Below are positions 36,024-48,250 of a stretch of DNA of 64,000 bases, piece after piece. Each line of letters opens with the position of its first letter. Position 1 is the first letter of the stretch. The notes under the pieces are model-generated. The model did not search any database. It had not been told where the DNA came from and was given only the letters and a program-made list of their open reading frames with translations. The DNA is from Gossypium raimondii (taxonomy: Eukaryota; Streptophyta; Magnoliopsida; Malvales; Malvaceae): positions 45,827,980 through 45,891,979 of the forward strand of contig NC_068575.1 in NCBI RefSeq assembly GCF_025698545.1, written 5' to 3'. The translations under genes and the position numbers were made by a program.

Positions 36024-36133
36024 AGGAATTTATATTTGGTGGCTTGGCACCCATCAAAATTTGGCACCGTTGCTGGGGATTGGAAATATCTTTTTTCCAA
36101 TTTTCGTTTGTGTTCCACCAAATATAAATTCCT
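36024..36133. repeat. Perfect 19-base inverted repeat around a primer-binding-site-like word
   Basis: AGGAATTTATATTTGGTGG (36024-36042) and its exact reverse complement (36115-36133) enclose a 72-base loop. The loop holds TTGGCACCGTTGCTGGGGAT at 36060, close to the tRNA-Asp-type primer-binding site of plant gypsy elements. This supports an LTR end just upstream. Confidence 0.7.
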
Positions 36134-37760
36134 ATGATATAATTATTTTATTAATAATGCTATGTAATAGTTATTATCACTTAATTAAATTCTGAATTTA
36201 TATTAAATTCCACTTATTATTTTAGATTAATTATTTCTTAAGTAGTGTTACATGCCAATTAAAATTAATAGTTTGCACTATAACTATATGCTTTAGCAAG
36301 GTATTTTCATTCAAAATAACATGTAAATAATTACAGGAAAAAAATCATATTTTAACATTATTCAATAATTTTGTTTCCATCACCATATGGTTTTCGTTAT
36401 TATTTGAGATGTTTAGTTATTATTATTTGCTATTCGATTGTTTTACTATTATTTTATTTGAATATTATTTATATAATTATGAATATTGTTTAGCATTATG
36501 TTATGTTGAAGGCAATAAAATATTAAAATAAAAATTCTTTATATTTAAAATTTTGACTCATATTCAAATCACAAACTATTTTATTTAATTACTTATTCTC
36601 ACTTTTTATTTTTATTACTTTTAAAATACTATTTTCTCTTAATTATTTTTAAAATCGGTAGATTTTATTATAAATTAATCAATTCTCACTTAATTAATAA
36701 ATATATATTTAAAAATAAACACATGCAACACATAATATAATAATTAATTATTTTTAAATGAAAATAAAAAAATAAAAAAATATTTTCACTGCTTATAAAC
36801 ATACCTCAAGAGATCTGTGCTAAAGTATAATTGAGATCGCATTTAATTATGACTTAGCTCAAATTAAATTTTCTTTATTAGAGTTTGATTGTCAATGTTG
36901 ATGGATTAAGCGTCTCTATCTAATAAAAACAAATTCAGTTCTTGTGCATGACTCTTTTTTTTAAAGACTTCCTTAAAAAGTTAAAAATAAAATGTATCAT
37001 AAAAAGTTAGATTTGGTTGGGAGAAGTTTGTAAAGTATTGTCTTTAAATATTTGTATTCTATTTTATTATCGGATTTTGTTTCCACAGTTGAGAGTCTGA
37101 GTGGGTTCACAAAGTGATTTTACTTGGAACTTGAGGGGACGAGGAGTTCACATCTTACCTATAAATGTCATATAAGGGTATGGTTTTAGATCCCACCAAG
37201 GGTAAATGTTGACGCAGTGAGTGAATACACTCTCACTCTTGAACCACCTTTTCAAGCTCTTGATGGAGTCATTTTTTTGGACCCAATACTAAACTAATTA
37301 AAAGGTTTGTTTACAATTGATAGACGACACTTCACAAATTTTTTCTCGAATAAGTTCGACATCCCCTCAACAACGTTCAAGATATAAAATAAATCCAAAT
37401 CATTAATGCCTAATCTAAATATATTATAAAAAAGACAAGTTGAAATAATAGATGTTGATTTTAAATTAGTTAAAAATAAGCATTAAAAATCCAAATATCA
37501 TACAAATTCTTAAAAAAAAAAATAGAATATCCATAAATGATTATTGATTATCCAACTCCCTCGAACCGATGAGATGGCTTCGCTGTCTTGTCCGGTCCGG
37601 TAATGCTTACACCACTTGTCCCCCTCCATGCAATGCAAGCTTTTTATCTTTCTATAATTATAATTTATCTTCTTTTTTGCTTAAAATATACGCTCCAACT
37701 TGTCTGCTTTTATTGCTTAACTAGATCTACGCTCGCCGCCCACCACCCAAGACCACCGCC
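36134..37760. other. Intergenic and promoter of the PB1 gene
   Basis: AT-rich to about 37560 with no gene. The last 200 bases become C-rich and should hold promoter and 5' UTR of the next gene; I could not fix a TATA box. Confidence 0.45.
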
Positions 37761-39536
37761 ATGGATCCACCACCCTCCTCCGCCCCTAAGCTACGGCTAA
37801 TGTGTAGCTACGGCGGCCGTATCATCCCACGTCCACAAACCAAATCGTTCTACTATTCTGGCGGTGAAAACCGCTTGATCACCATCCCCACCACCGACAA
37901 CACCCCCCTTACTCTTTCTTCCCTCGCCACCCACCTCTCCACCTTCCTCCGCCTCGCCACCCCATTTGTTCTCAAATACCAACTTCCAGATCACGACCTT
38001 GACTCGCTCATTTCCATCTCAACCGATGATGATCTCCAAATCATGTTGGAAGAGCACAAGAGACTCTCTTCTAGTTCTACTGCCTCACCTTCACGAATCA
38101 GACTGTTCCTTTTTCCCGTTAGTAGTGGCGATAAAGCTGAGTTGACTCATCCGAAACGAGAGAGTTGGTTTGTTGATGCTTTGAGGAGTGCAAGAGTGGG
38201 GTTTGGAGGTGAAAGTGGAGAACAAGCTGAGTCTATTCTTTTGGAAACTTCTTCTTCCTTTGGTTCTACTTCTTCTTCGCTTTCTTTGTCGAGTTTGCCT
38301 CCAATTAAACCCTCACCAGATTCAATACCAAGGTATTGTAAACAAATTTGGGTCTTTCTTTATGTATGGAAAGAGAGGAGTTTTGTAGTGTAAATGTGCA
38401 TTTTCTTTTTATTGTTTTATAGAGCTTTTGGTGATTTCTATTGTTTGGATTCGTGTTGACTGATAAATAAGGGTTTGAATGACATGCTTAAAGTTCAAAT
38501 AGAAGGAATTTGAACTTGGGAATCAGATTTCTAACTGGAAAAATCTATGCTTAAATCTTGTTGGGATAGGATGCAACTTTAAGCATAGTTAAGTTTATTT
38601 CAATAGAGCTGAAAAATTCCATACTTTTTGCTTCCTTTGATTGTTAAATTTTTGTTTTGTCATTCCAACAGCGATGAATGTGTTGGGAGTGCCGTTTCTA
38701 ATGTGCAGTCTGGAACTTTTCAAGACCAAGTTGGCCCCATTGCTGCAATGGAGAATAAGCTCTGTTCTAACCCTTTTGAAGCAGACAAGAAAATGGCCGA
38801 TCCTTCCTCTGGGATTGAGATGCATAAACCAATCCATGCATCGGGGTTTCCGGTAAATCTGATGCATTTACCTCCCCAGCAAACACAAGTAATTCATGAG
38901 GATACCCGTTACGTGCAGCCGAACATGCCTGGGATGCAGCCCGTTACATCGTATTACCCAGTCTATTATCCGGTGCCACAGCAGCAGCAGCAGCAGCACC
39001 ACCATCTCCATTATCAGTCGAATCAGCCTCGTCCAATGTATTATTTCCCTGTCGCACCGGCTCAGCCCTACACTGTACCTGTGCAACATAGTATTGTTCA
39101 TGCAACGGGTATTGGTGTTGGTCAGCCCCAAGCTCATCCAAATGCTTCATTGGGTCCAACACAAATGGTTTTCAAGGAGGTTGCAGCAGTACCTCAACCT
39201 GCAGCTGAGTTAACCTCACAACAATGCCAAAAGATTCCCGCAGGACACCAACTTATTAATGTACCGCATACTGAAACCGAAACCAGGCATGCAGGTGCTC
39301 AAGGTCAACACCAACCTCAATCATTTGGTGTTGCTGCTGGTGAAACTGCAAATTACGCTAACAAACTTGATGATGACCCTGCTCGAGTCCAAATATACAA
39401 ATCTCAACCACCCCCACCCATGTTGCCTTCACAGTATCAAACCATGACCAAAGCCACGACATTGCTTTTGTCCGAAGCTCTGGCAAAGTTGCATACAGAC
39501 AACGCTGAACAACAGATTACAACATCAGAACCATAA
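37761..39536 (+). CDS. PB1 (octicosapeptide/Phox/Bem1p) domain protein
   Basis: Probable scaffold protein: PB1 domains pair with each other through a basic and an acidic face. Exons 37761-38332 and 38672-39536, joined R/S|DECVGS across a 339-base GT-AG intron, give 478 residues. PB1 domain about 10-118: it begins KLRLMCSYGGRI, has the lysine/arginine face, and ends with an acidic OPCA-like stretch DLDSLISISTDDDLQIMLEE (78-97). After a serine-rich stretch (about 163-180) the rest is low complexity, rich in P, Q, Y and H, with a run of six CAG-coded glutamines (294-299) followed by HHHLH. This design (N-terminal PB1, disordered PQ-rich tail) is common in plants and of unknown precise role. Start: ATG in a good context (CGCCATGG), first in frame. 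No kinase domain follows, unlike the Raf-like PB1 kinases. Confidence 0.92.
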
Positions 39537-40724
39537 TGATTTGATTCTCCATCTGGGGAAACAGTTTTGGTAGTGAAACTTTGCCTGCCATATAAGTAGA
39601 AAAATTTGGTGGTCCCCTTAACTTATTTCTTTTGTTCCACGTTTTGTTCATTTGTTTGTTTAATTTGTTTTCTTTGATGTTGTTGAAATTATAGTGTTTC
39701 CAAACAAAGTGTTATATGGTTGAATTGTCTCTGCTGATCTTCTTGTTAAAAGTATAACATTTGTTTATGTAATCTTACTAATGGAATGGAGATTTTGTTA
39801 TAAATGTTCAATATTTGTCTATTTCTTTGATTAAAAAAACTGTAAAGAGAAAGCTGGAAAACTGAACTTTTGCCTATATGTAGTTATTAACTATTCAAAT
39901 TACAATTATCATTTGCAATGTTGGGCGTGGAGTGTGGGGTTTATTACATATCTTGGTGCAAATGGTTACGACCAGGATCTCAGGTCATTTGCTTGCTAAA
40001 ACTGCAATTAGTCGCTTACCAACCTCTACGTCTGCCATGATTTTGACTATTCAAATTGTCCTTTGTCTTCATTGCTTATGAATTCATTGATTATATGATA
40101 AGAGTATGCTTAATTCTTTCAATTCTTTTAAGGGTCTTTGGAGAACTGTATCGTTATATCGATATATTTTCATATTCAGGTACGTACTGAACAGATGTTA
40201 GATGCAAATAGTTCAAGAAAAATAAGTTGGATTAATTATTAATATAGTCCGCAGCTGTTTTCCCATCATTTTGGCCAACAGTCATCCTGACTCTTAGTTT
40301 CCGGAGATGGGATCCAAAGCAACCCATTTCCATGCCATCTGCAATTTGCCGCTTTCACCTCTTACAACCTCTTGACCTCTCCACGAGGGCGGTCCTTTCT
40401 CAACTTATGTACTCTTAATTTCTTTCTTTTAACTTTTTTCGAACTATTCGTATCGGATACTCATGTTAGATATATGAATAAGAGAATATAATTTTTAATA
40501 TTTTTTTAAATACATAAAAGAACTTATAAAAATCTTACCATACGTGAGCCTGACACGATCATATGCAACACTCACATCTGAGTTGAGCAATGTAGTTTGA
40601 TGTGAATAGAGCAACAGAGTTTAGTGGCTAAAACTTAAATCCTTTGAGGCAAAGTAGTATGTTCTCATTCAGACTTCTGAAGTAACCAAAACCGGTTCCA
40701 CAGGCAGTAGCTTACTTTAAATTT
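39537..40724. other. 3' UTR and intergenic, no gene seen
   Basis: The first 250 bases are T-rich 3' UTR-like sequence. The rest has no coding signal. Confidence 0.5.
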
Positions 40725-41155
40725 GAGTTTACCTAGTCTGCTCCCTAAACTTGTCAAAAATACATAATTGGTATTTGAACTTTTTTTTACCTAGTTGGTA
40801 CCTAAACTTGTATTCTATCGTCTTCCTCACTAACACTATTAATTTGTGCTAATGTAGTGTAGTTGGCCAATTCAATGGGGACACGTAACAACTTTTCAAT
40901 ATGACACATAGCAGACATAAATTAAAAAATTAAAAATCTTTTAAAACATTTAAATCAATTTAAAAAAGTATACTTTTTTGGACAAGTTCAACTACTAACT
41001 AGTATTTTTGGACAAGTTGAAGGGGTAAACTATATATTAACCCTTAAAAAATTAAGGTGGTTCAAATTCAAGTACCAACTAGGTAAAATTTAGATACCGA
41101 CTAGATACTTTTAGACAAGTTTAGGAGTAACCTACATATTAGCGAGTTAGATTTT
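40725..41155. mobile_element. Foldback element, about 0.43 kb
   Basis: The left border words CTCCCTAAACTTGTC and TTTACCTAGTTGGTAC return inverted on the right as GACAAGTTTAGGAG and GTACCAACTAGGTAAA. Non-coding. Exact ends are uncertain. Confidence 0.55.
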
Positions 41156-41934
41156 GTTGTATAACTTTTCTTCTAACCTGCTATTCTTGTTTCCTAATAA
41201 TAGCTGAAACCTATTTTTTTTGCATTTGGGCATGAACTTTGAATACAGCATCGTTCAATTTCTTTTTTCATGTATTTTGAGGTTCTTTTGGAGGATTAAG
41301 TTTTAGTACCAATGCATCGGACACACGTATTTGAAGAAAATTTCAGTCAGAATATAGGTCGATAAACATAGGTAGTTATTGTTTCCATTCTCTGCTTTGT
41401 AGTTTTTGCATACTTATCCAGCACTCAATTTGGCCATTTCATAGAATTTTCAAACATGAATCATTTATCTTATAAGCCATTGTTCAGGGACTAATGCTGC
41501 AAATGAAAAGAAACAATGATTAGCTTTATATCTTTGGGAATTCCCTAATTAATTTGTGGTTCATGATCATAGTGTGTTGTTTGTACGCTTCATGGCTTTG
41601 GTACTGCTTGGATGTAGAGTAGAACAGAACACTGTCCGTCAATCCAAGAGAATGTACTTTGCTGTGATGCTGAACTGTTGTAGGGTTGCTGAGTTCAGTT
41701 TTCAGATATCTTACTCGAAGCAACGCAGCATTTCATAACTACAAAAAAACTTATTATGTTCATAGTAACAAATAAATATTTATTCTGCTAATGTTCATAG
41801 TAAGTGATGAATCCATCCTTCTAAGAGAAATGAAATGAATATTTTACATGTATGGGAATTTGTCCGAAATATGTCAAAAAAAAAAAAAAATACAGTTCAG
41901 CTCTCTCTCTGATCCAATTGATGGTATCAACTTA
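41156..41934. other. Intergenic, includes 3' UTR of the receptor-kinase gene
   Basis: No gene. A long A run at about 41878-41890 lies just past the minus-strand stop codon. Confidence 0.45.
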
Positions 41935-44094
41935 TTATGAAGTCAATTTCTCGAGACTATAACTCACAAACCTCATTGAAGGTCTCCTATCTGGACTCTT
42001 ATGGATGCAGGCCAGTGCAAGCTTGAGTATGGCGGTTATGTTGTCTTCCTCAACCCAACTATGAGCTAAGGAGGGATCAATGATGGACGACAGCGGCTTC
42101 CTTTCATCCATCCCGAGTTGAATCCATTGAACCAAATCCATCTCCGAAGAACCTACTTGAATGCTTGGCAACTTTCCAGAGATCATCTCCAGTGATATCA
42201 CTCCAAATGAGTACACATCCCATTTCTGTGATGGTTTCGTGTCATTCAAGGCTTCCGGTGCTCGGTAATACGATCCGTTCGAAGATGAATTTATTGGTGT
42301 TAACTCGAATGGAGAACTTTGTTCTGGTGTCCAAATTGCCATCTGTTGTTCCACCTGAAATTCAGGTGATTCCTCGGTTATGTTGGCGAGGCGACTGAGT
42401 CCGAAATCGGAAATACGAGGCTCCATATCCTCTCCAAGAAGAATGTTGCTCGGCTTCAGATTTCCATGAACGTACCTTTTCAGACTGAATTCGTGTAAGA
42501 AGGCTAATCCCTTGGCTATTCCTTTCATGATTTTTACTCGAACTGGCCACAAAAGCGGTTTAAAGTTCACAATTCCGGATTTCCCTGCTTAGATTTAAAT
42601 GTTAGAACGATTATCATGGAGATTCCTAGAACAACATGGAAAATATTTGCAGAATTTTAATAAGTTACCATGAATTGCAGCAGCAAGATCTCCTTTGGTT
42701 ATGTAATCATATATGAGCAGCTTCTCATCATCCGAACAACAATAAGCTCGAAGATTAACTATGTTCGGATGCCTGATTTTCCCAATCGCTTCAACTTCGG
42801 TTTGAAACTCCTTGAGTCTTTGTCCACCTCCGTCTCCAAGTCTTCTCACCGCCACAGCTAGTCCGTTGTCGAGCACCACTTTATATAGAATCCCACTTGA
42901 ACTCTTCCCCAGGAGAAAAGCAGATGCTTTAAGAAGCTGTTCGAGATCGAAGTCGACCTTGGTGTCTAATGGAACAAAGTTGCACTGCTCCATGTTTTCT
43001 GATAGAGTGTCATTGTCTCTTCTTGCAAAGCAGAATATGTCCCTACCAATCATCAGTTTCTCTTCCAAACGATAGCCGGTGACTTTCCGAACTCCGTTGC
43101 AGACATAGGCCTTCTTGTACCAATAAGAGAACATGAATCCAATGAAGCAGAGTCCTACCATCACACCTGCAATGGTTTTAATCACCCTACCGCCTTCCCC
43201 ACGCTTTATCGATCTCTGAAATGGCTTAATTGGAATTGGCTTATTGGATGAATGACACGGAATTTTCAATGGTAATCCACAAAGCGAAGGGTTGCCTATG
43301 AAAGCTGTTGGCCCTGCATTTCCTAAAGCACCATTCTGCGGTATCGGACCGGTAAGATTATTGTAACTGAGATCGATATACACTTCCTCAGGGAGGCTTC
43401 CTAGGCTAGCTGGAATCTCACCAGTGAAGAAATTGTGAGACAGATCGAGAGTACCGTGCAAATTCGACAAGTTTCCAATGTCACCAGGGATTGAACCGTC
43501 GAATCTGTTGTAAGAAAGATTGAGCTTCTGAAGGCTAACCAAACTGTTTCCAAATCCCTCGGGGAATGAGCCGCTGAAATAATTTTGACTGAGAACAAGT
43601 GTTGTTAATTTCTTGCATTGAACTATAGACGAAGGTACCGAGCCATTGAATAGATTCCGTGAAACATCAAACGTTCGTAGGTTCTTAAGGTTCCCGACTT
43701 GGGACGGAAGTGGTCCGTATAAGGAATTACCTGAAACTACCAAGCTCTTCAGCCTAGTTGCACCAAAGAGCTCGGTAGGTAACGTTCCGCGAAATGAGTT
43801 GTTCTCGAGGTTAACATGACGAATCGAGGAGAGGTTTGCGAGTGCAGGAGACAGGTAACCAGATAGTCCGATGTTGGGAACGATAAGAGCATGAACTTTC
43901 TGATTTCTACATGAAACTCCATGCCATGAACATGGATTCGGATCAGATGAGTTCCAGTTGATGAGATAGGCACCGGTGTCATTTTCGAGGGATTGTTTGA
44001 AGGATAAAAGAGCAAGAGCTTCATCATTTAGAGCAGATAAGCGAGGGTTGCGATTGCATACAAGGAGAATCAACAAAAACAACAATGGATTCAT
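41935..44094 (-). CDS. LRR receptor-like protein kinase, subfamily III, probable pseudokinase
   Basis: Plasma-membrane receptor-like protein. Exons 44094-42669 and 42584-41935, joined IHG|KSGIV across an 84-base GT-AG intron, give 691 residues. Order: signal peptide (1 to about 21, [10 protein letters not shown]); LRR N-terminal cap ([17 protein letters not shown]); about six leucine-rich repeats (65-260, including [20 protein letters not shown]); transmembrane helix (about 304-326); kinase-like domain (about 382-685). Key catalytic residues differ from active kinases: the VAIK lysine is R417 (AVAVRR), the glycine loop reads LGKSSSG, and HRD is H515-G516-N517 in [12 protein letters not shown] (535-537) is kept. 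This matches the LRR-III group, many of which signal without kinase activity. Start: first ATG, directly giving the signal peptide. Closest to the ZAR1/At2g01210-like type from memory. Confidence 0.93.
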
Positions 44095-46161
44095 CAGGTA
44101 TAAAGTTAAAGGTTTTTGAAAGATTTAGAGAAGAAGTGTTAGTTTCATCATATTAAATACATCAAGAGTTGTAATTTGCTCAAGTGTTGACTGGGGAAAA
44201 CCTAAATCATATACTTAGTTTTTCTGTCACACACGCTTTTATATTTATTCAATTACGGTTCAAAAAACATGTAGTTGCAATCATATGATTCGTACATCTT
44301 TTATAAGATATGTTTGACATTAGTAGGGTTATGATTTGATCTTTTACCATGCGTAAACTCGAAAACGATGTAGTATAGCTTTTAATAAATGACTTGGTCA
44401 ATCTTAGTTTGACATATTTTAATGATTTGATGAAAAGGGAAGAGATTATTGAGGGCAAAGCGTGATTGCAGGCGATGATAATTGCATGAAGATGGCGCTG
44501 AATGTGCTTTTGGAACATTGATATTGCAGTTGTCTCCGGTAGGGACGCCTTCATCACTTTTTCAACTTTTGATTTCTCCCATCTTTAGCTGCACTTTGAC
44601 ATTTTAAGCCAAATCCACTTCTCTTAAATTAATATTTTTTATTTAAATTTAATTATAAAAATTTATATATTGATAAAATATATTTTTAAATAATAAAATT
44701 GGTTATTTTAATGACAAAATGAGAATCTCAAAACTTTTTGACCTAGGGCTTCATTCAGTTTAATCCATGAATTTTCGATCATATGTTTAATTTGTTTACA
44801 ATTCAATTTTTATTTAATGTTGAATGATTTTGTTATTTAATTTTCAATTTCTAAAATGAAAATTTATAATTATTTGAATCTATTTAAATTTTATAATGTA
44901 AATTAAATGTGTGCTTTTTTTATAATTTAAAGAAAATGCCCTTTTCTGAAAATGAAAATACTATAAATTAACCATAATTAATCGTTAATTCCACCATCAA
45001 ATTTGAGTAACTTGAGTAAAATATGATCGTGACTAGATAATTTTAAACGAAAACATGAATATAATATATAGTATATAAAGACAATTGTTTAGGCTAGATT
45101 TGGGGACATTTTGGATTGTCTTATTTGAAAAGACTAACTGAATTTCAAGATTTCATCACTGTTCATAAATTACAGATGGGATTGGCAAAATTACTAAAAA
45201 TGTCAATTTTAAAAATAAAAAAAAATCATCGTTTTTAATATTATCTAGAGAAATGGAGTGAGGTCAGATACATTTTAGAAAGTATTGTATATCAAACACA
45301 TTTTCTTTTAATAATTTAGTTTATTTAGTCTAATGTTAACATGCTAATGTCTTTTCTCCAGTACTCCTCCCAAGTTCAAAACGAATATTTTTAATAATTT
45401 TATTATAAATTTTGATCATATTTTTGTTTGATCATCCTATGAACAGTCTAAGTTATACTTACCTCTTTTACTTTGTAGTTTAGTTGTTCAAAAAATTACA
45501 AAATTTATCTAAAATGGCTTAAATATAACATAACTTAAACAAGGCATTTAAAGATTAATTATGAAAGTGATTTTAAAAGATTATAGGTGGAGTTATATAA
45601 AACATGAAATTGAGAATCACCCTTGATGCAAAAATTTTGTAATTCACTATTGATGTTATTAGTAAACAAAATTTCCTTCTCTTCTGTTATACAAATATAT
45701 ATATATATTCTTTATAATAATCACCATTAATCTCTTATAATTTGTAGAAAAATAAAATTTAAATAGGTTACCCAAAGTGGTCATAATAAAACATGAGAAA
45801 TTTTTAGATTTTTAATTTAAGTCCAAATATTGAACAACAAAAAGATACACATTTTTTGAGTCAAAAAAATATTTTACTCACATTGTAATTTGCATTTGGT
45901 TCGCCATTGGCAGCCGTAAGAAAGAAAGCAAAAGCGTGAGATTTCTTTTCTATTTGATTCTGGGTTGAACAAGGCTTATAAAGTATGCCAAAATCCTCCC
46001 ATTCTTGAAGTTCTTTTTACCATTTAAGCTCATTACAATTTACAAATATAATTATAAAATCATATAAACTTACGGGTATAAAAATATAACATTAGTCAAT
46101 TTAAAATGTCCGATAACAAATGAAACGTTTTTTTTTCTTAAGAAAGGAAAAAAGAATGACC
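44095..46161. other. Upstream of the receptor-kinase gene and intergenic, no gene seen
   Basis: The 102-residue minus-strand frame at 44249-44557 resembles nothing I know and has no supporting signal. The rest is AT-rich. Confidence 0.5.
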
Positions 46162-46945
46162 GGGCAAATAACCCATAAAAGTTCATTTATTTTTAAATTT
46201 ATCGAAATAGGCCAGGTTTTGAATTAATTATCGAAATAGACCATTTCCCCTAAAAATGCGTCTACGTCAGCGCGTTGTCAGGGGATAAAGCAGGAAAACG
46301 CTTCCTTAAGGAAGCATTTTGTCCACGTGGACAAAAATTAAATAAATAAGGGTTTTAAGGTTTAGGTTTCTTAATTAAATTAATTATAAATTTTAAAAAT
46401 TTAGAAATTATTTATAAATTATTTATTAAGTCTAACTTTATTTAAATATAGTTAAATATTAATACAATTATTATATTTTTTCTCAAATTTTGAATTTAAA
46501 CTTCTACAGTTTAAAATATATATTAAATATTAAAATATTAAAATTTATGTTAAATTCCATTAAATAAAGTTATTAATACTTATTTATAAATCATTCACTA
46601 ACAATCAATAAAATATTTACCCATGATCTTAAGACCTTAATTAAGGAATTATTATCCCTAAAATATTCTATTATTAATATGATTGTATTATATTAAATTT
46701 CATGTATTTTTTGCATATTATATTATATTAATATTTTTAATTTATTATAAATTTAAAATTACAGCAGAAAATAAATTTAATATATATATAAACTTTTAAC
46801 TCTTTTTCTATTTTTCATAAAAAACTCTTTTCTATTTTAAAATTTGAAAATACAAAAATTCATTATATTTTATTTTTAATTTATTATTAAAAATTATTTT
46901 AATAAATTTAATTTTACTAAAACATTTAATTTTAGTTTATTTTTT

Positions 46946-47030
46946 GGGCAAATAACCAATAAAAGCCCCTTTATTATTAAAATTACCGAAATGGGCCAGG
47001 TTCCGAAATGGGCCAGAGTTTAAAATATAT
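46946..47030 (+). repeat. Internal third copy of the TIR
   Basis: GGGCAAATAACCAATAAAAG followed by ATTACCGAAATGGGCCAGG. It matches the right TIR (reverse) better than the left one, so 46946-47631 forms a smaller inverted-end unit within the larger element. Confidence 0.7.
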
Positions 47031-47060
47031 AACGAATAACAACTAGTTTTATTTGATTTT

Positions 47061-47390
47061 CCTTAAAAACCCTAAATACTAAACCCCAATCTAATTTTTT
47101 AAAATTTATAATTAATTTACTCAAGTAACCTTAAACCCTAATTTATTTAATTTTTTCTTAAAACCATAAACACTAAACCCTACTCTAAATTTTTAAAATT
47201 TATAATTAATTTACTCAAGTAACCCTAAACCCTAATTTGTTTAATTTTTTCCTTAAAACCATAAACACTAAACCCTAATCTAATTTTTTTAAAATTTATA
47301 ATTAATTTAATTAAGAAACCCTAAACCCTTATTTATTTAATTTTTTTCCTTAAAACCCTAAAATTTAAAAACTCAAAAACCCCAAAACCC
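47061..47390. repeat. Tandem repeat, about 96-base unit, with CCCTAAA words
   Basis: Units start near 47061, 47156, 47251 and 47348. Each holds CCTTAAAACC, CACTAAACCCT and AAATTTATAATTAATTTA. AACCCTAAACCCTAA resembles the plant telomere repeat but is spaced by AT-rich filler. One inverted unit is also seen at about 46340-46410 in the left arm. Confidence 0.7.
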
Positions 47391-47994
47391 TAACTCTAAT
47401 TACAAAAAACCCTAAATCCTAAAAAACGGGGAAAGTGCTTCCTCAAGGAAGGGTTTTTTTGTCCACGTAGACAAAGCGCTTCCTTAAGGAAGCGTTTTCC
47501 TGCTTTATCCCTTGACAACGCGCTGATGTGGACGCGTTTTTGGGGGAAATGGTCCATTTCGGTAATTAATTCAGAACCTGGCCCATTTCGGTAATTTTAA
47601 AAATAAAAAGGCTTTTATTGGTTATTTGACCAAGAATGACCAGTGAAATAAAATATTTCAATTTAGAGTAAATAAAAAGAAAGTGAGTAAAATCAAGGTT
47701 TTAATTAAAATATTTGTAGAAACAGAGGGCTGGCAGAGCAATTATTTTGCTCGAAATTTCAAAATCCCAAACAAATTTAAAATGAAAGCGATCATCAAAA
47801 GTTTGAGCCCTGAGTAAAAATGTAAAAAAAAAAAACTAAATTGCATAATTTGAAAAATGGCGAAGCCCCAAAATGGTAAATAAGTTTTGACAAAAGAAAT
47901 TGAAAGAACCCTGGGAACGGGTCAGGTCAACGCGCGGATCCTCTTTCGTGCAAGTATAAATACAAAAAAAAAACATCATTTAAATTCAATTTAT

Positions 47995-48250
47995 TAATGG
48001 ATAAACAATCAAAATACTCATTTTTGTTTGTAAACATTTTAGTTATTTATATTTAAAATGTTACGTGTAATCACTTATGTTATCGTATTGTAACATTTCA
48101 GTCATTAAGCGTCAATTATCGTTAAAGGTGTAACTGTAAGCTAACGTAGCACGTTAAATCATAATTTCAAACGAAAATTTTAAGTTAAATTATACATATG
48201 GTTCCTATATTTTTCCGTTTTGAGCAATTTAATTTTTTTCTTTTATGTTT
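47995..48250 (-). repeat. Dispersed repeat, copy B (inverted partner of 16660-16910)
   Basis: Reverse-strand reading gives AACTTAAAATTTTCGTTTGA and GTTACACCTTTAACGATAAT, the same order as copy A with about one change per 6-10 bases. Downstream, TTGAGCAATTTAATTTTTTT and AAACAATTTAATTTTTCTTT (about 48220 and 48390) are direct near-copies. Confidence 0.6.

Larger units (their letters stand above)
46162..47631. mobile_element. Mutator-like element with long terminal inverted repeats (about 180-250 bases)
   Basis: AAGAATGACC stands directly on both sides (46152-46161 and 47632-47641), a perfect 10-base target duplication. Ends GGGCAAATAACC and GGTTATTTGACC are inverted, and similarity runs inward through CCATTTCCCC, the palindrome-like CTTCCTTAAGGAAG and GTCCACGTGGAC. 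It codes for nothing. A third copy of the outer TIR lies inside at 46946. Long TIRs and a 9-11-base duplication point to the Mutator superfamily. Confidence 0.8.

Noticed and set aside
38595..39213. Antisense and shifted frames over the PB1 gene
   Set aside because: Shadows of the CAG/CAC-rich real exon.
44249..44557. 102-residue minus-strand frame upstream of the receptor-kinase gene
   Set aside because: No recognisable motif and AT-rich surroundings; more likely promoter or UTR sequence.
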